A stretch of 64,000 nucleotides of DNA, from assembly GCF_014650435.1 (NCBI RefSeq), contig NZ_BMUY01000002.1, positions 186,001-250,000 on the forward strand, given 5' to 3'. Below are positions 16,412 to 25,096 of the stretch, one piece after another. Position numbers and translations under genes: made by a program. Position 1 is the first letter of the stretch; the number at the start of each line of letters is the position of its first letter. Below the pieces are notes generated by a model, which was not told the origin of the DNA, made no database searches, and was given only the letters and a program-made list of their open reading frames with translations. This stretch comes from Streptomyces tendae (GTDB taxonomy: Bacteria; Actinomycetota; Actinomycetes; Streptomycetales; Streptomycetaceae).

Positions 16412-17179
16412 TCAGTGCGTGGTGTAGCCGCCGTCGACGGGCAGGGCGACGCCGATGACGAAGCTGGCACCGGGGCTGCAGAGCCACAGGGCAGCAGCGG
16501 CGACTTCCTCGGCCTGGCCGAGGCGCCCGATGGGCTGGTCGTTCATGATCGCGGCCATGGCTTCGGCCTGCCCCTCGAGCATGTCGGCGACCATCGGCGT
16601 CTCGATCACGCCCGGGCAGACGGCATTGATACGGATGCCCTTGGGCGCGTACTCGACGGCGGCGCTCTTGGTCAGGCCGATCACACCGTGCTTGGAGGCG
16701 TGGTAGGCGGCGCGCTCGGGCAGGCCGACCAGCCCGCCGAGGGAAGAGCAGTTGACGATGGCGCCGGAGCCCTGGGTGCGCATCTGGCGCAGCTCGTGCT
16801 TCTGGGCGGCCCACACACCGCGCAGGTTGACGCCGTTGACGCGGTCGAAGTTCTCGGCCGTCTCGTCGGCGGCGTCCGAGGGCGGGACCTGGATACCGGC
16901 GTTGTTGAAGGCCATGTCGAGGCGTCCGTAGGTGTCCACCGTGCGCTGGACCATGGCGGCGGCCTGGTCCTCGTCGGTGACGTCGCACACCACACCGATG
17001 GCTTGGTGTCCGGCGTCCGTGAGTTCCTTCGCCGCCGTCTGCACGGCGGTCTCGTTCATGTCGGCGAGTACGACGGCCGCGCCGGCCTGGGCGAAGGAGC
17101 GGGCGGCGGCCAGTCCCATGCCGGAGGCCGCGCCGGTGACCAGGGCGACCTGGCCTTCGAAGTTGTACTGCGGGTTCAT
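16412..17179 (-). CDS. Short-chain dehydrogenase/reductase (SDR)
   Basis: A 255-residue classical SDR. NAD(P) is bound by TGAASGMG; the acidic residue in VVLADMNE after strand 2 favours NAD. NNAG, the catalytic Ser of NCSSLGG and the YHASK Tyr-Lys pair are present. It lies 107 bases after a zinc-type alcohol dehydrogenase gene on the same strand and both are divergent from an XRE-MmyB regulator, a unit often found in Streptomyces. Substrate is unknown. Confidence 0.9.
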   Translation of the reverse strand: MNPQYNFEGQVALVTGAASGMGLAAARSFAQAGAAVVLADMNETAVQTAAKELTDAGHQAIGVVCDVTDEDQAAAMVQRTVDTYGRLDMAFNNAGIQVPPSDAADETAENFDRVNGVNLRGVWAAQKHELRQMRTQGSGAIVNCSSLGGLVGLPERAAYHASKHGVIGLTKSAAVEYAPKGIRINAVCPGVIETPMVADMLEGQAEAMAAIMNDQPIGRLGQAEEVAAAALWLCSPGASFVIGVALPVDGGYTTH

Positions 17180-17286
17180 GCTCGGGGTCCTATCTCTGTG
17201 GCAGGCGGGCTCGGTGTCAGGGCGCCGCCTCGTGCTGGGGGTCGGGGCAGCCGCTTCTCGGCGCGGCGGACGTGCCGACGGTTGAT

Positions 17287-18303
17287 TCAGGGGCGCAGGA
17301 GGGTCTTGATGGCGCGGCGCTCGTCCATGGCCCGGTAGCCCTCGGCGGCCTGGTCCAGGGGAAGCTCCAGGTCGAAGACTTTGCCCGGGTTGATCCGGCC
17401 GGTGAGGACGCGCTCGACAAGGTCGGGCAGGAAGGCGCGGACCGGGGCCGGGCCGCCGCGCAGGGCCACATGGGAGAAGAACAGCTCCTCCCCGTCGATC
17501 TGCACGCCGTGCGGGACGCCGACGAAGCCGACGTTTCCGCCGGGGCGGGTGGAGTGGAGGGCCTGCTGCATGGACTCGGGGTTGCCCACGCACTCCAGGA
17601 CGGCGTCCGCGCCGATGCCGCCGGTCAGCTCCTTGATCCGGGCAGCGCCCTCGTCGCCGCGCTTGGTGACAACGTCGGTGGCGCCGAACTCGCGGGCCAG
17701 ATTCTGGCGCGGGGTGTGGCGGGACATGGCGATGATGCGGGTCGCTCCGAGTTCCTTGGCGGCGATGACGGCGCACAGGCCGACGGCTCCGTCCCCGACC
17801 ACCGCGACGGTGTCACCGGGCCCGACCTGGGCGGCGACGGCCGCGTACCAGCCGGTGCCCATCACATCGGAGCAGGCCAGGAGGCTGGGGATGTGCTCCT
17901 CGGCCACCTCGCCGGGGACGTGGACGAGGGTGCCGTCGGCGAGCGGGACGCGGACGTACTCGGCCTGGCAGCCGCCGACGAACTCGCGGTGCAGACAGTT
18001 GGTCTGGTAGCCGTTCTCGCAGTTGGGGCAGGTGTTGTCGGAGGCGAAGAACGAACCGACCACGAGCTGGCCGGGCTTGACGCTGGTCACCTCGCTGCCG
18101 ACTTCTTCGACGAGGCCGACGTATTCGTGGCCGCCGGGCATGGGCCCGGCGACTTCGTTGACGCCTCGGTAGTCCCAGAGGTCCGAGCCGCACACACAGG
18201 TGGCGACGGTGCGGATGACCGCATCGGTGGGCTGCTGGAGGGCGGCCTTGGGCCGGTCTTCGACCCGTACTTCGTAGGGAGCGTGAAGGACGGTTGCGCG
18301 CAT
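17287..18303 (-). CDS. Zinc-dependent alcohol dehydrogenase (MDR family)
   Basis: A 338-residue medium-chain dehydrogenase. The catalytic zinc ligands are in CVCGSDLW and GGHEYVG, the structural zinc Cys set in CPNCENGYQTNC, and NAD(P) is bound at VVGDGAVG. The Arg following IIAMSRH suggests NADP-compatible binding, as in several Streptomyces enzymes of this type. First gene of a likely two-gene unit with the SDR. Probably controlled by the adjacent divergent regulator. Confidence 0.9.
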   Translation of the reverse strand: MRATVLHAPYEVRVEDRPKAALQQPTDAVIRTVATCVCGSDLWDYRGVNEVAGPMPGGHEYVGLVEEVGSEVTSVKPGQLVVGSFFASDNTCPNCENGYQTNCLHREFVGGCQAEYVRVPLADGTLVHVPGEVAEEHIPSLLACSDVMGTGWYAAVAAQVGPGDTVAVVGDGAVGLCAVIAAKELGATRIIAMSRHTPRQNLAREFGATDVVTKRGDEGAARIKELTGGIGADAVLECVGNPESMQQALHSTRPGGNVGFVGVPHGVQIDGEELFFSHVALRGGPAPVRAFLPDLVERVLTGRINPGKVFDLELPLDQAAEGYRAMDERRAIKTLLRP

Positions 18304-18589
18304 GGTCTTTTCCGTAGCGTTGGGGGAGGAGTGCGGGGAGCTGGATGGTTCCGGGCCCGGAGAGGGTCAGGAGCTGCGGTCGGGGCGGCAGGGACCGGGA
18401 CTCGTCGTCCCTCGGGCTGTTTGTGTTCCGCCATCACCGACGCAGGGGCGGCCGTCTGTGGCGGGGGCGGTTGCCGACCACCGGCCTGATATCGATGAAA
18501 CGGCAGGTCACGCGTGTGCGGAAGGACCCACTGTTACGTGTACTGGCAGGGCACCCCTCCTGCCCCGCGATCGTCGTAGCCTCGAAGAC
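18304..18589. promoter_or_regulatory. Divergent alcohol dehydrogenase / XRE regulator control region
   Basis: 286 non-coding bases between divergent starts. It must hold both promoters and any operator of the MmyB-type regulator. I saw no convincing dyad or -10/-35 pair. Confidence 0.35.
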
Positions 18590-19492
18590 ATGGACAACCG
18601 CAGTGAGGTCCGCGAGTTCCTCACCAGCCGCCGCGCGAGGATCACGCCACAGCAGGCGGGCCTGCCGGCCTCCGGACACCGGCGGGTCAAAGGGCTGCGT
18701 CGCGAAGAGGTCGCGATGCTCGCCGGTGTCAGCGCCGAGTACTACGCCCGCATCGAACGTGGGAATCTCTCCGGCACCTCCGAAGCCGTCCTGGACTCCC
18801 TGGCCCGGGCGCTGCAGCTCGACGAATCCGAGCGTGCCCATCTGATGGACCTGGCCAGGAGCGCCAGTACCACCCGCCGGCCCGCACGCCGCCGCACGGC
18901 ACAGCCCATCCGGCCCGCCCTGCAGCAGCTCCTCGACGCGATGACCGACGCGCCCGCCTTCATCCGCAACGGCCGCCTCGACATCCTCGCGACCAACCGT
19001 CTCGGCAAGGCCCTGTACTGGCCGCTGTTCCAGGACCCCGCCCGGCCGGTCAACATGGCCCGCTACCAGTTCCTCAACCCCGGCGCCGAGCAGTACATGA
19101 CGGAACTGGACCACCAGCGGGCCGCAGCCGCAGCCCTCCTGCGCACCGAGGCCGGACAGGACCCCTACAACCGCGACCTCAGCGACCTGATCGGCGAACT
19201 CTCCACTCGCAGCGAGGACTTCCGTTCGCTGTGGGCCGCGCACAACGTGCGCCTGCACCACACCGGCCTCAAACGCTTCCACCATCCCGCCGTCGGCGAC
19301 CTCACACTCGCCTTCGAAGCGCTCCCCGTACCGACCGACCCCGGTCTGACCCTCACCGCCATGAGTGCCGGGCCCGGCACCCCATCGGCCGACGGCCTCA
19401 AACTGCTCGCCAGCTGGGCCGCCACTCTCGAGGGGGATCACCAGCCGGAGGGCGAACCCGGCAACGGCCCAGACGCCACATACCGGCCCTGA
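18590..19492 (+). CDS. XRE-family regulator with MmyB-like ligand domain
   Basis: A 300-residue protein with an N-terminal helix-turn-helix (VKGLRREEVAMLAGVSAEYY, about residues 33-52) and a PAS-like MmyB ligand-binding domain (about residues 105-270) with the typical NGRLDILATNRLGKAL and RSEDFRSLWAAHNVR segments. Regulators of this type usually repress or activate a divergent SDR or dehydrogenase gene in response to a fatty or aromatic ligand. ATG at 18590 is favoured because the longer frame has no coding support. Confidence 0.9.
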   Translation: MDNRSEVREFLTSRRARITPQQAGLPASGHRRVKGLRREEVAMLAGVSAEYYARIERGNLSGTSEAVLDSLARALQLDESERAHLMDLARSASTTRRPARRRTAQPIRPALQQLLDAMTDAPAFIRNGRLDILATNRLGKALYWPLFQDPARPVNMARYQFLNPGAEQYMTELDHQRAAAAALLRTEAGQDPYNRDLSDLIGELSTRSEDFRSLWAAHNVRLHHTGLKRFHHPAVGDLTLAFEALPVPTDPGLTLTAMSAGPGTPSADGLKLLASWAATLEGDHQPEGEPGNGPDATYRP

Positions 19493-19547
19493 GCCGTCGC
19501 TCGCCCGGCAGCACGACGATCCCGGCCGTGCAATGGTTGCTCGCTGG

Positions 19548-20642
19548 CTACTTGGTGGTGCGCGGGGCGCTCGTCGGTAGTTCCACCGTGACGCGGAGGC
19601 CCCCGCTGTGGCGTGGGGTGAGGGTGAGGGTGCCGTCGTGGGCCTGGGTGATGGTGTTGACGATGGCCAGGCCCAGGCCGACGCCGGGGTGGTCGGTGTG
19701 TACGCGTTCGGTACCGCGCTGGAAGGGTTCGGTGAGGGTCGAGGCCCGGTGGGGGCTGATCAGGTCGCCGGTGTTCTCGACGACGAGCCGCGTGGTGCGG
19801 GGGCCGGCGGTGGTGTGGATCCAGACCCTGCCCCGGCCGGGGAGGTTGTGGACGATCGCGTTGTGGACGAGGTTCGTGGTCAGTTGGAGGAGGAGGGCCG
19901 GTGATCCGAGGGCGGGGGTCACGTCGCCGCTGGTTTCGAGGGTGACCCCGTGCTTCTCCGCGAAGGGGAGCAGTGTCTCGGTGGCCTCCTCCGCAAGGAG
20001 GGACAAATCGACCTGTTCCCGGGCGAAGGAGCGCTGGCCGGCGCGGCTGAGCAGGAGCAGGGCCTCGGTGAGGTCGATCGCTCTGGTGTTCACGGCGTGG
20101 AGGCGGTCGATGATCTCGCCGGGGTCCTGGTGCGGGTCGGTGCGGGCCACGTCGAGGATGGCCTTCGAGACGGCCAGCGGGGTGCGCAGCTCGTGCGAGG
20201 CGTTGGCCGCGAAGCGCCGCTGTTCGGACACGTGGGCTTCGAGGCGGGCGAGCATCTCGTCGAAGGCGTCGGCGAGTTCGCGGTACTCGTCCCTGCGGCC
20301 CGGCAGCCGGATGCGGTGGGAGAGGGATCCGGTCGCTGCCGTGCGGGTGGCCTCCGTGATGCGGTCCAGAGGGGCAAGCATCCGTCCGGCGAGGAACCAT
20401 CCGCCCACGAGGCCGAACACCAGGAGAAACGCCATGACCCACGCTGCCGTGGGGGCGAAACTGCGGAGGAAGATCGTGCCCGGAGTCGCTCTCACCGCCC
20501 CCCATTCGTTGGTGATCAACCATCCCTGTCGCACGAGGAACACGCCTACCGCCACGAGCAGCAGGGCTCCCGCGAGCATGAGGAATCCGGCGTAGCTGAG
20601 GGTGAGCTTCAGGCGGACGCTCAGGCCGGGTCTCCTATCCAC
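19548..20642 (-). CDS. vanS: Vancomycin sensor histidine kinase VanS
   Basis: A 364-residue membrane kinase. Two transmembrane helices (about residues 17-37 and 66-86) flank a very short external loop of about 28 residues; a HAMP segment follows, then the phospho-His150 in FAANASHELRT, the N box NLVHNAIVHN and the G box GVGLGLAIV. In S. coelicolor VanS binds vancomycin directly, switches from phosphatase to kinase and phosphorylates VanR. The GTG start at 20642 lies inside the last codons of vanR (eight-base overlap), so the pair is coupled. Confidence 0.95.
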   Translation of the reverse strand: MDRRPGLSVRLKLTLSYAGFLMLAGALLLVAVGVFLVRQGWLITNEWGAVRATPGTIFLRSFAPTAAWVMAFLLVFGLVGGWFLAGRMLAPLDRITEATRTAATGSLSHRIRLPGRRDEYRELADAFDEMLARLEAHVSEQRRFAANASHELRTPLAVSKAILDVARTDPHQDPGEIIDRLHAVNTRAIDLTEALLLLSRAGQRSFAREQVDLSLLAEEATETLLPFAEKHGVTLETSGDVTPALGSPALLLQLTTNLVHNAIVHNLPGRGRVWIHTTAGPRTTRLVVENTGDLISPHRASTLTEPFQRGTERVHTDHPGVGLGLAIVNTITQAHDGTLTLTPRHSGGLRVTVELPTSAPRTTK

Positions 20643-21330
20643 TGTCGCCGCCCGCCTGCTCGGTGACGGGTGCCGTGTCGATGCGGTATCCGACGCCAGG
20701 CACGGTGGCGATGATCCCTGGTTCGCCGAGGCGCTTGCGCAGGGCCGAGACCGTGATGCGGACGGCGTTGGTGAACGGGTCGGCGTTCTCGTCCCACGCG
20801 CGTTCCAGGAGTTCCTCGGCGCTGACGACACCGCCCTCGGCCGCTACCAGCACTTCGAGAACCGCGAACTGCTTCCTGGTCAGCGCTACGTATCGGTCGT
20901 CCCGGTAGACCTCCCTGCGGAACGGGTCGACGCGCAGACCGGCGACCTCCCGCACCGGCGGCCTGCTGTGGGCGCGCCTGCGGTCGAGTGCCCTGAGCCT
21001 GAGCGCCAGCTCCTGCAGTTCGAACGGCTTGGTCAGGTAGTCGTCGGCGCCGAGGCCGAAACCGGATGCCTTGTCGTCGAGGCGGTCGGCCGCGGTGAGC
21101 ATGAGGATCGGCATGCCGCTGCCGGAGGCGACGATGCGGGCGGCGATCTCGTCGCCGGACGGGCCCGGGATGTCGCGGTCGAGGACGGCGATGTCGTAGG
21201 TGTTGATGCTCAGCAGTGCCAGGGCGGTGTCGCCGTCACCGGCGATGTCGGCCGCGATCGCCTCCAGGCGCAGGCCGTCGCGGATCGCCTCCGCCAGGTA
21301 GGGCTCGTCCTCGACAATCAGCACACGCAT
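20635..21330 (-). CDS. vanR: Vancomycin response regulator VanR (OmpR type)
   Basis: A 231-residue response regulator, the same length as S. coelicolor VanR. The receiver domain has Asp51 in AVLDRDIPG, the T-x-A switch in MLTAADR and the KPF Lys; the C-terminal winged helix includes NAVRITVSALRKRLG. It activates the van promoters once phosphorylated. ATG at 21330 is 88 bases from the divergent vanJ start. It carries no Shine-Dalgarno. Confidence 0.96.
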   Translation of the reverse strand: MRVLIVEDEPYLAEAIRDGLRLEAIAADIAGDGDTALALLSINTYDIAVLDRDIPGPSGDEIAARIVASGSGMPILMLTAADRLDDKASGFGLGADDYLTKPFELQELALRLRALDRRRAHSRPPVREVAGLRVDPFRREVYRDDRYVALTRKQFAVLEVLVAAEGGVVSAEELLERAWDENADPFTNAVRITVSALRKRLGEPGIIATVPGVGYRIDTAPVTEQAGGDSG

Positions 21331-21351
21331 GATGTCGAGGTTACGAGTCGG

Positions 21352-21417
21352 CACATATCGTCGGCATATCGAAATCCGCATACGTGCCGGCAACGCCGCC
21401 TCGCCTTCACTGACCGC
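21352..21417 (+). promoter_or_regulatory. VanR-type promoter of vanJ
   Basis: Two direct copies of ATATCG start 11 bases apart (21355 and 21366), followed by GCATACG at 21378 and then a leader without a Shine-Dalgarno. The same elements at the same spacing occur before vanK and vanH. The region also lies before divergent vanR, so it could control vanRS too. The half-sites are proposed VanR binding sites and CATACG a candidate -10 region. Confidence 0.82.
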
Positions 21418-22548
21418 ATGCGTCACATCTCACCACCAGCTCCATCGTCGGCAGCAGGGACAGAAGCAGAAGCAGAAACAGGAAGCGGGGCAGGGACAGG
21501 GACAGGGGCCGAGGCAACAGCCGCTATAGCCGCCGTGCGGAGTCCGCTGCCGCGCCGCGCGTTCCGCCGGGTGCTCAGACCGGAGGTGTGGAAGCGGGGG
21601 CCCGTGCTCACGGCGGCGGCGCTCCTGCTGGGTCTGGTCATGCTGCTGCACGCCCAGATCCCGAACCGGGTCGGGTCCCTCGGCAGTCTGGTGGAGACTT
21701 TCCTGCCGTGGTTCGCGGTATTCATCCCCGTGCTGGCTGCCGGAGCGCTGTGGCGCCGTTCCGTCTCCGCGATGATCGCGCTGGTGCTGCCGGTCACGGC
21801 ATGGCTGAGCCTCTTCGGCGGGCTGCTCGTCGACAAGTCCGAACCGGGCGGCGACCTCACCGTGGCCACCCACAACGTCGGCGCCGACAATCCGGACCCG
21901 GCCGGCACCGCCCACGACCTGGTCGCCTCCGGGGTGGACGTGCTGGCCCTGGAAGAGATCACCGACGAGGACCGGAGTGTGTACGAGAAGGAGCTGGCGG
22001 GGACGTACCCGTACCACACGGTGCAGGGCACGGTCGGGCTGTGGAGCAAGCTGCCGCTGTCGGGCACCCGGCCGGTCGACATCGCCACGGACTACGGGCC
22101 GCTCGCGGACACCAAACCGGCCGACGTCCAGCTGGCCGGCAATCGCGCGCTGCGCACCACGGTGACCACGGATCAGGGCCCGCTGGTGGTGTACGTGGCT
22201 CACCTGGGATCCGTACGGCTCAATCCCCGGGCCGGCTTCTGGACGGACTCCCGCGACCGGAACGCACAGGCGCTCGGCACGGTTCTCGCCGCCGACCGGA
22301 GTGAGCGGGTGATGCTGCTCGGGGACCTGAACGGCACCCTGGACGACCGCGCGCTGGCGGGCATCACCTCGCAGTTGGACTCGGTTCAGGACGCGGCCGG
22401 TGACGGGTTCGGCTTCAGCTGGCCGGCGAAGTTCCCGGTGGCGCGGATCGACCAGATCCTGGTGCGCGGCGTGGAGCCGACCGGTTCGTGGACGCTGCCC
22501 GCCACCGGCAGCGACCATCTGCCGGTGGCCGCCGGAGTCAGCTGGTAG
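21418..22548 (+). CDS. vanJ: VanJ, membrane phosphatase-like teicoplanin resistance protein
   Basis: A 376-residue membrane protein of the endonuclease/exonuclease/phosphatase fold. After a low-complexity Glu/Ala/Gly/Thr tail (about residues 8-38) come about three transmembrane helices, then an external EEP domain with THNVG, LEEITDED, the AHLGSVR and LGDLNGT metal motifs and SDHLPV at the end. In S. coelicolor VanJ contributes to resistance to teicoplanin-like lipoglycopeptides and probably acts on a lipid pyrophosphate. The low-complexity tail is encoded by a purine-rich repeat (about 21,450-21,520). Confidence 0.93.
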   Translation: MRHISPPAPSSAAGTEAEAETGSGAGTGTGAEATAAIAAVRSPLPRRAFRRVLRPEVWKRGPVLTAAALLLGLVMLLHAQIPNRVGSLGSLVETFLPWFAVFIPVLAAGALWRRSVSAMIALVLPVTAWLSLFGGLLVDKSEPGGDLTVATHNVGADNPDPAGTAHDLVASGVDVLALEEITDEDRSVYEKELAGTYPYHTVQGTVGLWSKLPLSGTRPVDIATDYGPLADTKPADVQLAGNRALRTTVTTDQGPLVVYVAHLGSVRLNPRAGFWTDSRDRNAQALGTVLAADRSERVMLLGDLNGTLDDRALAGITSQLDSVQDAAGDGFGFSWPAKFPVARIDQILVRGVEPTGSWTLPATGSDHLPVAAGVSW

Positions 22549-22617
22549 GCGGCGTCCGACGAGGTGCCGGGGTCGTCCGACGAGGTGTCCGGGACCGCCC
22601 CTGCCCGCCTCGCCCGG

Positions 22618-22683
22618 CACATATCGTCGGTGTATCGGAAACCGCATACGCGTCGGCAACACGGCGCCGCCTTCACTGGCTGC
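22618..22683 (+). promoter_or_regulatory. VanR-type promoter of vanK
   Basis: ATATCG (22621) and GTATCG (22632) half-sites are 11 bases apart, with GCATACG at 22644 and the start codon at the same distance as before vanJ and vanH. Near-identity across about 40 bases indicates common control by VanR. Confidence 0.82.
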
Positions 22684-23967
22684 ATGGCCTACAGCGAACC
22701 AGTACCAACAGCTGACCCGACGGGGAGCCACCCGGCCAGGACCGCGGGCGTGCACCCGACCGTCCGGCCGATCAGCGCTACCGAGCACCTGGCGTTCGTG
22801 CGCGCGCAGCGCTCGGTCAGCTTCCTGCAGACCCCGGCATGGGGGCGCGTCAAGACCGAGTGGCGCAGCGAGTCGCTCGGTTGGTACGACGGCCCGCGAC
22901 TGGTCGGCGCCGGGCTCGTCCTGCACCGGCCGGTGCCGCGACTCCAGCGCTACACGCTGGCCTATCTCCCCGAGGGCCCGGTCATAGACTGGACCGGCGA
23001 CATCGCCGCGTGGCTCGACCCGCTCGCCGCATACCTCAAGGCGCGGGGCGCGTTCGCGATCCGGCTCGGTCCGCCCGTGCGCACGAACGTCTGGAGCGCC
23101 GGCCAGGTCAAGGAGGGCATCGCCGACAGGGGCACGCGGCGCCTGACCGATGTGAACGCCCACTGGACCGACCCGGTCGGCGTCGGCGTGGCCGGTCGGC
23201 TCAGGGACGCGGGCTGGCTGCCGCAGAGTCCGGAGGACGGATTCGGGGTCGGCCATCCCCAGTTCAAGTATGAGGTCCCACTGGCCGGGAGAACCGAGGA
23301 CGACCTGCTCAAGGGCATGAACCAGCTCTGGCGGCGCAACGTCCGGAAGGCGGCCAAGGAGGGCGTCGAGGTCACGGCCGGCCGAGTCGCGGGCGAACAG
23401 GTCACGGATGGGCGGGGTACAGGCGGGCAAGGCACGACCCGGCGCGGCATGACCGGGCGCGACGCGGAGGGTCAGGACCTGAGCGGGGAGGATCTCCATG
23501 CCTTTCACGATCTCTACGTCCACACCGCCGAGCGCGACCGCTTCACGCCCCGGCCGTTGCGCTACTTCGAGACCATGTTCGCGGTGCTGGGCGCCGAGGA
23601 TCCGGAGCGGGTCAGTCTCTATCTCGCCCGCCACCGGGGCGACCTCGTCGCCGCCACCGTCATGGTCCGCGTCGGCACCCACGCGGTGTACGCCTACGGC
23701 GCCTCGTCCACCGAGAAGCGTGAGGTGCGGGGCTCCAACGCCTGCCAGTGGGCGATGATCCGCGACGCGCTCGCGTCCGGCTGCGACGTCTACGACCTGC
23801 GCGGCATCACGCCGACCCTCGACGCCGACGACCCGCACGTCGGGCTGGTCCAGTTCAAGGTCGGCACCGGAGGCCAGGCGGTGCGGTACGTGGGCGAGTG
23901 GGACCTGCCGCTGCGACCGCTGGTCTACCGGACCTTCGACCTCTACATGAAACGACGTGGGCGATGA
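22684..23967 (+). CDS. vanK: VanK, Fem-family peptidoglycan cross-bridge transferase
   Basis: A 427-residue FemX-type aminoacyltransferase with two GNAT-like halves. Recognisable segments include SVSFLQTPAWGRVK, LAYLPEGPVIDW, NQLWRRNVRKAAKEG and DVYDLRGITPT. VanK adds the cross-bridge glycine to stems ending in D-Ala-D-Lac, which the housekeeping FemX cannot use. Residues about 232-264 are a Gly/Arg/Thr-rich stretch (from RVAGEQVTDG to AEGQDLSG) lying between the central coiled-coil helix and the second half. I do not recall this in other VanK proteins and it looks like an insertion. Confidence 0.94.
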   Translation: MAYSEPVPTADPTGSHPARTAGVHPTVRPISATEHLAFVRAQRSVSFLQTPAWGRVKTEWRSESLGWYDGPRLVGAGLVLHRPVPRLQRYTLAYLPEGPVIDWTGDIAAWLDPLAAYLKARGAFAIRLGPPVRTNVWSAGQVKEGIADRGTRRLTDVNAHWTDPVGVGVAGRLRDAGWLPQSPEDGFGVGHPQFKYEVPLAGRTEDDLLKGMNQLWRRNVRKAAKEGVEVTAGRVAGEQVTDGRGTGGQGTTRRGMTGRDAEGQDLSGEDLHAFHDLYVHTAERDRFTPRPLRYFETMFAVLGAEDPERVSLYLARHRGDLVAATVMVRVGTHAVYAYGASSTEKREVRGSNACQWAMIRDALASGCDVYDLRGITPTLDADDPHVGLVQFKVGTGGQAVRYVGEWDLPLRPLVYRTFDLYMKRRGR

Positions 23968-24007
23968 GGTCCGTCTCGCAGTGCCCGCCCGGGCATTACC
24001 GTCCGGT

Positions 24008-24073
24008 AGTTTATCGTCAGGATATCGAAAAGCGCATACGCGCCGACAACGTCAGGTCGCCTTGAATGGGGGC
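24008..24073 (+). promoter_or_regulatory. VanR-type promoter of vanHAX
   Basis: TTATCG (24011) and ATATCG (24022), then GCATACG (24034), at spacing identical to the vanJ and vanK promoters; the start codon is again 61 bases after the first ATCG. A GGGGG run sits close to the ATG in this copy only. Confidence 0.83.
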
Positions 24074-25096
24074 ATGACCTTTTCCCCGGTGTCCCCGGCC
24101 TCCTCCGCACCGTCGATCTCCCCGTCCGTTCCGACGACGGGAATCACTGTGTACGGCTGCGGGCAGGACGAGGCAGTCCTGTTCCGCGAGATGGCACCCC
24201 GTCTCGGTGTCAGGACGACGCTCACCGAGGCCGGGGTGTCCGAAGTCAATGCCGAGCTGGCCTCCGGAAGCCAGTGCGTCAGCGTGGGGCACAAGACGCC
24301 TGTCGCGCCCGCTGTTCTTCTTTCGCTCCGTCGAGCCGGCGTGACGTACATATCCACCCGGAGCATCGGCTGCAATCACATCGATGTGGAATACGCGACA
24401 CGTATCGGCATCACGGTGGAGAACGTCATCTACTCCCCCGACAGCGTGGCCGACTACACCCTGATGCTCATGTTGATGGCAGTGCGGAACGCGAAGGCCA
24501 CCGTCCGCCGCGCGGACCTGCACGACTACCGGTTGAACGAGGCGCGGGGCAAGGAGCTGCGCGATCTGACCGTCGGGGTGATCGGAACAGGGCGTATCGG
24601 CGCGGCGGTCGTGGACAGGCTGCGGGGTTTTGGCTCCCGTGTCCTGGCGCACGGTAGCCGGTCCACGACGACGGCAGATTACGTACCTCTCGACGTATTG
24701 CTGCGGTCGAGCGACATCGTGACGCTGCACGTTCCGCTGAGTCCGGATACCCATCACCTCCTGGGTGAGCGACGTATTCGGCAGATGAAAAGAGGCGCGT
24801 TCGTCATCAATACGGGGCGCGGCCCGCTCATCGAAACCGGGGCCCTGCTCTCGGCACTGGAGAGCGGACGGTTGAGCGGTGCGGCACTGGACGTCGTCGA
24901 AGGCGAGGAAGGAATCTTCTACGCCGACTGCAGAGACAGACCCATTGAAAACACCCTGATACCGCGGCTGCAGAGCATGCCGAACGTGCTCATCAGCCCG
25001 CACACCGCCTATTACACCGACCATGCCCTGCGGGACACGGTCGAGAACTCCATCGTCAACTGCCTGAATTTCGAAAGCAGGAAACAGCATGGCTAA
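24074..25096 (+). CDS. vanH: D-lactate dehydrogenase VanH
   Basis: A 340-residue D-2-hydroxyacid dehydrogenase that reduces pyruvate to D-lactate for VanA. NAD is bound at GVIGTGRIGAAV; the catalytic Arg/Glu region FVINTGRGPLIETGALL and the His in SPHTAYYTD are present. The Ser/Pro-rich N-terminus (about 22 residues) is variable. It ends eight bases inside vanA, giving a coupled vanHAX operon. Confidence 0.96.
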   Translation: MTFSPVSPASSAPSISPSVPTTGITVYGCGQDEAVLFREMAPRLGVRTTLTEAGVSEVNAELASGSQCVSVGHKTPVAPAVLLSLRRAGVTYISTRSIGCNHIDVEYATRIGITVENVIYSPDSVADYTLMLMLMAVRNAKATVRRADLHDYRLNEARGKELRDLTVGVIGTGRIGAAVVDRLRGFGSRVLAHGSRSTTTADYVPLDVLLRSSDIVTLHVPLSPDTHHLLGERRIRQMKRGAFVINTGRGPLIETGALLSALESGRLSGAALDVVEGEEGIFYADCRDRPIENTLIPRLQSMPNVLISPHTAYYTDHALRDTVENSIVNCLNFESRKQHG

